Origin: Oscillospiraceae bacterium
GTDB taxonomy: Bacteria > Bacillota > Clostridia > Oscillospirales > Oscillospiraceae
DNA: 18,805 nt
NCBI GenBank assembly: GCA_020025545.1
Contig: JAHHRX010000032.1
Location: forward strand, 1 to 18,805
Direction: 5' to 3'
The notes below the pieces were generated by a model, which was given only the letters and a program-made list of their open reading frames with translations, searched no databases and was not told the origin of the DNA. Each line of letters begins with the position of its first letter. The first letter of the stretch is position 1. Positions 14,506 to 18,805 of the stretch are shown here, in pieces. The translations under genes were made by a program, and so were the position numbers.

Positions 14506-14903
14506 TAGAGTGGCAAACCCCTGTATTTGACCGTACGGCCGCCGATGCAGCGGCGCGGGAAGACAAGTGTTTTTTCAGCCCTGCTCTGCTGAACCGCATC
14601 GAAGGGAATACCGCGTACCTGGCCCAGTTGGCCGGGATAACGGTCCCTCCCCGCACCTGGTCGTCCACGGACTTTCTGACGGCAACGGAGATGCAGCGCA
14701 TTTTGGACAACCTGTCGCGGGTGCGCACCGCCCTGAAAGCCGACAGCGTGGGCCAGATCCCGCAGTTGCCCGCGACGGGATGGTGGGACGTGAATAACAT
14801 CGAGAAGACACAGGCCTTGCTGATGGACAGCTGGCAAAAGGAACAGCAAGCGGTCAGTTATGCCGGCGAACGCTATGCCGGCGATACGATTGGAGTGATG
14901 TAA
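14502..14903 (+). CDS. Hypothetical baseplate-region protein
   Basis: This 133-aa protein starts at a GTG that overlaps the hub stop by 4 bases (GTGA), with a very strong GGGGGAGGTG site upstream. It contains a helical opening (TAADAAAREDKCFFSPALLNRIEGNTAYLAQLAG), then a DFLTATEMQRILDNLSRVRTAL segment, and ends GWWDVNNIEKTQALLMDSWQ. I recall similar short proteins between hub and fibre genes in Clostridia prophages, where the 'fn..DfNRie.n~~yl' pattern recurs, but no biochemical function is known to me. It is soluble, without membrane segments. A connector that holds fibres on the baseplate is a reasonable guess from position alone. Confidence 0.65.
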   Translation: MIEWQTPVFDRTAADAAAREDKCFFSPALLNRIEGNTAYLAQLAGITVPPRTWSSTDFLTATEMQRILDNLSRVRTALKADSVGQIPQLPATGWWDVNNIEKTQALLMDSWQKEQQAVSYAGERYAGDTIGVM

Positions 14904-15260
14904 ATGGCGTTTTTTACAAAAAAGCTGTGGAAGGACCGCAAGAGCGAATATCCCAACCGGCGCAAGCAGACGTCTGTCTACGGTAAACCTAACACCTATG
15001 ACATTTCCCGCGACGAGGGGGTCGTCTCGGAAGAAGGCACCCCGCTGAATGCAGAAAGCTTCAACGACCTTGAACGCCGCGTGGAAACGGCCTTCAACAA
15101 TGTTAACAGCTCGTTGAATGATAAGGCGACCAGCTACCAGGTCCAGCAGGCCCAGACCACCGCCAACAATGCGCTCCCCCGCAGTAGTGCACAGGATTTT
15201 CTGCGCGTGGTTTCCTGGGACCCTGGGTCCGGTACGCTCAGGACCACAAAGGGGGGTTGA
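14904..15260 (+). CDS. Hypothetical baseplate/fibre attachment protein
   Basis: This 118-aa protein starts immediately after the previous stop (TAA then ATG), with GGAGTG upstream. Its N-terminal half (FFTKKLWKDRKSEYPNRRKQT, then DISRDEGVVSEEGTPLNAESFNDLERRVETAF) is a pattern found at the N-termini of many Firmicutes phage tail fibre and baseplate proteins ('W.dr..~~P.RR.l.....~.d~.r~eG.v..eGtp~na.~lNdlE.RI'), and probably anchors it to the baseplate. The rest is a short helical stretch (VQQAQTTANNAL) and a flexible Gly/Ser tail. Full fibres often continue with a receptor domain; here the protein stops and the next genes carry those domains. Function beyond attachment is not known. Confidence 0.68.
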   Translation: MAFFTKKLWKDRKSEYPNRRKQTSVYGKPNTYDISRDEGVVSEEGTPLNAESFNDLERRVETAFNNVNSSLNDKATSYQVQQAQTTANNALPRSSAQDFLRVVSWDPGSGTLRTTKGG

Positions 15261-15263
15261 GGT

Positions 15264-15728
15264 GTGGCTTTTCACATTTCTGGCAGCCGGATGAAAAGCA
15301 TGACTTATGATGGCGCGAAAGTAAAAAAATGGATCCATGATAACGTGGTGGTTTTTACGGAATCCAGAACCCTGTCTAAAAAAGTGACCTATCAAACACA
15401 TGGGAACACCTATATCCTTAATTGGGACACGATGAGCATAAGCGGCGTTACAAAAGCCACTTACACGTTTACGATTTATGGTTCCGGGAACCTTGACGGC
15501 ATCTTTTACGTTGGAATCGGTACAAATCCCGCTGCACCCGCGAACCCCTCTGTAGAAGCACCATATGGCAGCATTGTGAACAAAAAAAGTACAAACGGAA
15601 GCAATGTGGGGACCTGGACGGGAGAAATCCAGTTGCAGAAAGGCACAACATACTATGTGTATCTGGGGTCCTATTATGCGCAGGAACGCCCGTCTTATGT
15701 GTCTGCTGAGGTCGTGTTTGAGTGTTGA
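15264..15728 (+). CDS. Putative tail-tip / receptor-binding protein with beta-sandwich domain
   Basis: This 154-aa protein uses a GTG start at 15264, three bases after the previous stop, with GGGGGG upstream. The first 35 residues include MTYDGAKVKKWIHDNVVVF, a short module that recurs at the start of phage minor tail proteins. The rest is rich in Thr, Tyr, Ser and Gly with alternating beta strands (ATYTFTIYGSGNLDGIFYVGIG; KGTTYYVYLGSYYAQE), like a jelly-roll carbohydrate-binding or receptor-binding domain. The DNA is visibly A+T-richer than both flanks, suggesting domain exchange with other phages. No catalytic motif is seen. Receptor binding is inference from position, composition and strand pattern. 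Confidence 0.6.
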   Translation: MAFHISGSRMKSMTYDGAKVKKWIHDNVVVFTESRTLSKKVTYQTHGNTYILNWDTMSISGVTKATYTFTIYGSGNLDGIFYVGIGTNPAAPANPSVEAPYGSIVNKKSTNGSNVGTWTGEIQLQKGTTYYVYLGSYYAQERPSYVSAEVVFEC

Positions 15729-15746
15729 GTGAAAGGATGTGAGAGG

Positions 15747-17885
15747 ATGATTATTGCAGTAGATGCCCCGGCTGCGCGGCTCCCCCTGGGCATGCAGGGC
15801 GAGCATCTGGCGCGCAGCATCGCCTTTGAGGTATCGGCCTGGGCTGCCGCGTATGGCACCGGCACGGTGCAGCTGCTGGTGCAGCGTCCGCAGGACACCG
15901 CGCCTTATCCTGTAGATACCCGCGCAGAGGATACGCTGATCCATTGGGATGTGACCCGTGTGGATACGGCACAGGCCGGACTGGGTGAGGTGCAGCTGTT
16001 GTACCTGGTGGGCGGCAAGGTGGCAAAGAGCCGCCGGATCCAGACCTATGTGGCGGCGTCCTTGGGTGACGCAGGCCCCGCGCCTGGGGCCACACCCACC
16101 TGGGCGGAGCAGGTGCTGCAGGCGGGCGAAGATGCCAAGCAGGCTGCGGAGCTGGCAGAGCAGGCTAAGGCTGCAGCCGAGGCCGCTACAGTGCATGCAC
16201 CCCAAATCCAAAATGGCACCTGGCATGTATGGGATTTTGAAAAATCTATGTACATTGATAGCGGCATTAGGGCCACAGGCCCCAAAGGAGAGCAAGGCAC
16301 TCAGGGCTTGCAAGGCGAAACTGGCCCAGTTGGACCTGTAGGCCCAAAGGGTGATCCTGGTGCCACTGGCCCGCAAGGAAATCCTGGTGAACAGGGCATC
16401 AGAGGTGAGACCGGCCCGCAGGGCCCGGCAGGACCCAAGGGAGAGACCGGTTTGCAGGGCTTACAGGGAGAAATTGGACCCGAAGGACCACAAGGCGTAC
16501 AAGGACCACAAGGCATCCAGGGAGAGAAAGGTCCTGCTGGTGCTGTTGGCCCAGCGGGACCCAAAGGTGACACAGGTCCACAAGGTGAGCGTGGTCCGCA
16601 AGGACTGCCTGGAAATACTGGCCCGCAAGGTCCTCAAGGCGAGACTGGTAAAGCAGGTCCGAAGGGAGATGTAGGCCCTAGGGGACCCGAAGGACCTCCT
16701 GGTCCTAAGGGAGACACGGGCGCCGGATTTTCCATTAAAAAAACTTATGCCAGCGTTGCAGAAATGCAGGCGGACTATGCGACAGAAGATGTGAAAACTG
16801 GCGAATTTGTATTGATCAATACAAATGACGTGGAAGATCCAGACGATGCTAAGGTGTATGTCAAAGGATTAGCCCAATATAGCTTTGTTGTTGACTTATC
16901 TGGTGCCAAGGGCATTCAGGGCCCGAAGGGGGATACTGGTCCTGCAGGCCCCATAGGTCCGCAAGGCATTGCTGGCAATCCTGGTAACATTGGCCCACAG
17001 GGCCCGAGAGGTGAGACAGGCCCACAAGGCCCGGTAGGTCCAAAGGGTGATCCTGGAGCAGCGGGTCCTATGGGGCCTAAAGGCGATACAGGCGAACAAG
17101 GTGAACGTGGCCCGCAGGGGGCTCAGGGAATCCAGGGCGAAACTGGTCTGCAGGGACCTGTGGGAAAGCAAGGTCCAAAGGGCGATACCGGCCCCATTGG
17201 TCCGACCGGACCTAAAGGTGATCCTGGTGATAGAGGCCCGGCTGGCCTGCAAGGCCCAAAAGGTGATGCAGGAGCAGCGGGTAAATCGGCGTATGAGTTG
17301 GCTACTGCTGATGGTTATCAGGGCACTCTGCAGGAGTGGCTGCAATCTCTGCAAGGCAAAACTGGCCCGGCAGGACCCAAGGGAGAGACCGGCTCGGTAG
17401 GTCCGGCTGGTAAAGATGGTGCAACCGGCCCGACGGGTGCAACTGGCCCCAAGGGAGATGCTGGCCCTATGGGTCCCCGTGGGACTTCTGGGCCGCGGGG
17501 GGAAACGGGCCCGGTAGGCCCCCCTGGCCCGGCAGGTCAGGACGGTGCCATAGGCCCTCGTGGCCCACAGGGACCGCAAGGGGCAACGGGTCCTGTAGGC
17601 CCCGCGGGTAATGACGGACGGGATGGTGCCACCGGCCCGCAAGGCCCGGCAGGTCCAACTGGTGCAACCGGCCCCAAGGGAGATACCGGTCCACGGGGCC
17701 CAGAAGGCCCACGCGGGGAAACCGGCCCGCAAGGCGATACCGGACCGCGCGGCCCGAAGGGAGAGAATGGCACCGCAGGCAGGACGCCGGTGCGTGGCGT
17801 GGATTACTGGACGGAGCAGGACAAGCAGCAACTGGTGCAGGACACGCTGGCGGCGCTGCCCACATGGACGGGAGGTGCATACTGA
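15747..17885 (+). CDS. Collagen-like phage tail fibre protein
   Basis: This 712-aa fibre starts at ATG 15747, preferred over GTG 15729 because AAAGGA at 15732-15737 precedes it by 9 bases. Residues 1-115 form a beta-rich domain resembling BppU-type N-terminal baseplate anchors; 125-150 are an Ala-rich coiled coil. The rod consists of three uninterrupted Gly-X-Y blocks: residues 178-324 (49 triplets), 386-511 (42) and 537-677 (47), 138 triplets in all, full of GPK-GDT, GPQ and GET. Two islands separate them: 325-385 (KKTYASVAEMQADYATEDV...FVLINTNDVEDPDDAKVYVKG...) and 512-536 (GKSAYELATADGYQGTLQEW). The end, 678-712, has VRGVDYWTEQDKQQLVQDTLAALP. Collagen-like rods trimerise without hydroxyproline in phages. 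The rod probably spaces a receptor-binding tip, perhaps the product of the next gene, away from the baseplate. Confidence 0.9.
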   Translation: MIIAVDAPAARLPLGMQGEHLARSIAFEVSAWAAAYGTGTVQLLVQRPQDTAPYPVDTRAEDTLIHWDVTRVDTAQAGLGEVQLLYLVGGKVAKSRRIQTYVAASLGDAGPAPGATPTWAEQVLQAGEDAKQAAELAEQAKAAAEAATVHAPQIQNGTWHVWDFEKSMYIDSGIRATGPKGEQGTQGLQGETGPVGPVGPKGDPGATGPQGNPGEQGIRGETGPQGPAGPKGETGLQGLQGEIGPEGPQGVQGPQGIQGEKGPAGAVGPAGPKGDTGPQGERGPQGLPGNTGPQGPQGETGKAGPKGDVGPRGPEGPPGPKGDTGAGFSIKKTYASVAEMQADYATEDVKTGEFVLINTNDVEDPDDAKVYVKGLAQYSFVVDLSGAKGIQGPKGDTGPAGPIGPQGIAGNPGNIGPQGPRGETGPQGPVGPKGDPGAAGPMGPKGDTGEQGERGPQGAQGIQGETGLQGPVGKQGPKGDTGPIGPTGPKGDPGDRGPAGLQGPKGDAGAAGKSAYELATADGYQGTLQEWLQSLQGKTGPAGPKGETGSVGPAGKDGATGPTGATGPKGDAGPMGPRGTSGPRGETGPVGPPGPAGQDGAIGPRGPQGPQGATGPVGPAGNDGRDGATGPQGPAGPTGATGPKGDTGPRGPEGPRGETGPQGDTGPRGPKGENGTAGRTPVRGVDYWTEQDKQQLVQDTLAALPTWTGGAY

Positions 17886-18427
17886 TGGCATATGATCGCG
17901 TGGTGGACAGTGCTGTGCTGGATTCTTATTTGACCTCTATCGCAAGCTCAATCCGGAGCAAAACCGGCAAAATGACTACATTGTCGTTTCCTGCCGGTTT
18001 TGTAGATGCGATAAACGCTATCCCAGTTGGCGGAGGGCCAGGCGGCTTGCAGGGGTACAAGATTTTAACCGGAAGCTTCACGGAGACGTATGACCAGAAC
18101 GGAGTATACCGTGTGCAAGGGGCTACGGCGCCATTTGACGCGGACAGCCAAGGTTTTTTGCTTTGGATCGCGAACAATCCTAACACTACTCAGGGAGCAC
18201 AATGGGTGGCTCTCGTTGCTGCTTACCGCACAGTTGGGGGACAGAGCCAGGCAAGAACAACTGGAGCCGTTATCTCTGCGGCCTATTACGATACCACATC
18301 GAAACTTTCTAACCTTAAAATGCCAAATGGTCACTCCGTCAACAGCGTGGAATTTGACTTAAGCGGTTCCGGCGCTAGAATTGCTGGCGGACAAACGTAC
18401 AACTGGGTTTATGTGTACAAGGAGTGA
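17885..18427 (+). CDS. Putative tail fibre tip / receptor-binding protein
   Basis: This 180-aa protein starts at ATG 17885, sharing a base with the fibre stop, with GGGAGGTG upstream. Residues 1-45 (VVDSAVLDSYLTSIASSIRSKTGKMTTLSFPAGFVDAINAI) match a short repeat-like module common in Firmicutes phage tail proteins ('~..IA..IR.KTG....~~fp..f...I..I'). A GGGPGG linker at about 52-57 leads to a beta-rich domain (YKILTGSFTETYDQNG ... RIAGGQTYNWVYVYK), encoded by DNA less G+C-rich than the module. The arrangement suggests a conserved anchor with a swappable binding domain. I see no enzymatic motif. It could be the distal domain that works with the collagen-like fibre, but no direct evidence links them other than gene order. 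Confidence 0.6.
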   Translation: MAYDRVVDSAVLDSYLTSIASSIRSKTGKMTTLSFPAGFVDAINAIPVGGGPGGLQGYKILTGSFTETYDQNGVYRVQGATAPFDADSQGFLLWIANNPNTTQGAQWVALVAAYRTVGGQSQARTTGAVISAAYYDTTSKLSNLKMPNGHSVNSVEFDLSGSGARIAGGQTYNWVYVYKE

Positions 18428-18431
18428 TAAA

Positions 18432-18725
18432 ATGCGATATTACAAAATCGAGTCCCCAGACGGCAAGCTCCTTTCGGTTGGTATCGCCGATAATGGCGGC
18501 GAAGAAATCACCGAAAAAGAATATCATGCGCTACTTGCGGAAATCCGTGAGTTTGCGTCTTACGTGGACAAGGTCTACAGTGGAGCAGAAACGGCAGACA
18601 AAGTGCCCGAAAAATGGCGGGAAGACGTGCAGGAGCAGGTGGAAGCCAGAAAGGCAGCCGATGCGGCCGCTGCACTGGAACGCACGGAGGAGGCGAAAAC
18701 ACATGAAAACAATCGACATCAGTAA
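18432..18725 (+). CDS. Small hypothetical protein upstream of the lysin
   Basis: This 97-aa protein starts at ATG 18432 with AAGGAG upstream, at the end of the previous gene. It opens MRYYKIESPDGKLLSVGIADNGG, followed by ITEKEYHALLAEIREFASYVDKVY and a long charged helix ending KAADAAAALERTEEAKTHENNRHQ. Such short 'yy.i...dG.l.sig......~eIte.EY..ll..i' proteins are common between fibre and lysis genes in Firmicutes prophages; their role is unknown to me. It has no hydrophobic segment, so it is not a holin. Its last 23 bases overlap the lysin start. Confidence 0.65.
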   Translation: MRYYKIESPDGKLLSVGIADNGGEEITEKEYHALLAEIREFASYVDKVYSGAETADKVPEKWREDVQEQVEARKAADAAAALERTEEAKTHENNRHQ

Positions 18726-18805
18726 ACACCAGGGCACCTTTGATGCCCATAAGGCCAGGGCGGCCGGCGTAGACGGCGTGATCCTGCGCAATGCTTACGC
18801 TGCCA
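18703..18805 (+). CDS. GH25 lysozyme (endolysin), 3' truncated by window
   Basis: Translation from ATG 18703 gives MKTIDISKHQGTFDAHKARA followed by AGVDGVILRNAYAA up to the window end, the unmistakable start of a glycoside hydrolase family 25 muramidase (DIS-x-(H/Q)-QG-x-(F/I)-D, then (A/G)VDFVI-R). The Asp in DISKHQG is one of the conserved active-site-face acidic residues. These enzymes cut the N-acetylmuramic acid to N-acetylglucosamine bond of peptidoglycan and release progeny phage. GGAGGAGG at 18686-18693 provides a strong ribosome site inside the preceding gene. No holin is visible before it; it may lie beyond the window. Only 34 residues are present, so the rest, including any cell-wall-binding repeats, is unknown. 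Confidence 0.85.
   Translation, partial: MKTIDISKHQGTFDAHKARAAGVDGVILRNAYAA

Noticed and set aside
14478..16376. 632-aa open frame on the minus strand opposite baseplate and fibre genes
   Set aside because: It crosses five gene boundaries of the + strand, shows no family motif and is Cys/His/Arg-rich as antisense frames of G+C-rich genes usually are.
16301..17773. Minus-strand frames with Gly-Pro-rich, collagen-looking sequence
   Set aside because: Reverse complements of GGN CCN triplets also read as Gly and Pro, so this is a mirror of the true fibre gene, not a second collagen gene.
15264..18427. Possible diversity-generating retroelement variable regions in the receptor-binding genes
   Set aside because: No reverse transcriptase gene, template repeat or near-identical second copy with adenine-biased differences is visible in the window.
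18432..18725. Possible holin before the lysin
   Set aside because: The protein is charged and helical with no hydrophobic segment long enough to cross a membrane.
1..18805. tRNA genes, CRISPR arrays, insertion sequences, attachment sites
   Set aside because: I saw no cloverleaf-like sequence, no regularly spaced direct repeats, no transposase and no convincing attachment core; almost all DNA is taken by late phage genes.

Overview
The window is a compact late structural module of a tailed phage or, more likely, a prophage. Every supported gene is on the + strand. Genes are packed end to end, with stop/start overlaps of 1 to 8 bases and strong AGGAGG-like ribosome binding sites. The DNA is G+C-rich. 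The protein set (SPP1/A118-like portal, Phage_min_cap2, the Minor_capsid_1/2/3 trio, a Gp15-like tail chaperone, collagen-like fibre, GH25 lysin) points to a long-tailed siphovirus of a G+C-rich Firmicute. A gut Clostridia host of the Oscillospiraceae/Ruminococcaceae type (Faecalibacterium-like) is my best guess, but that is inference from composition and style. No integrase, repressor or host gene is visible.

Layout. 1-3128: DNA packaging, with the C-terminal end of the small terminase, the large terminase and the portal. 3125-4974: a minor capsid protein whose C-terminus carries an unusual HxHP-containing domain in A+T-richer DNA, followed by an overlapping 64-aa gene of unknown function. 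4975-5570: the only real regulatory gap of the window, with a hairpin/T-tract terminator, candidate promoters, a perfect 24-base palindrome, a GC-rich hairpin, a DUF4406-like accessory gene and a second strong terminator. 5571-7151: scaffold and major capsid protein. 7153-8632: head-tail connector, then three head-closure/tail-completion proteins. 8638-9087: tail tube protein, followed by a third terminator hairpin. 9148-9841: two overlapping-frame tail assembly chaperone ORFs that look like a G/GT pair joined by a +1 (or -2) frameshift. 9841-12381: tape measure. 12381-14505: distal tail protein and baseplate hub. 14502-18725: baseplate, fibre and receptor-binding proteins, including a 712-aa collagen-like fibre. 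18703-end: the start of a GH25 lysozyme, cut by the window end.

How it works together. Terminase and portal pump DNA into a shell assembled from the major capsid protein on the acidic scaffold. The connector and Minor_capsid proteins seal the head and join it to a tail built from the tube protein around the tape measure, helped by the chaperones. Dit, hub and fibres form the adhesion device, and the lysin releases progeny. The least ordinary parts are the HxHP domain plus small partner gene on the minor capsid protein, the palindrome/promoter/terminator cluster around the DUF4406 gene, and the chaperone frameshift.
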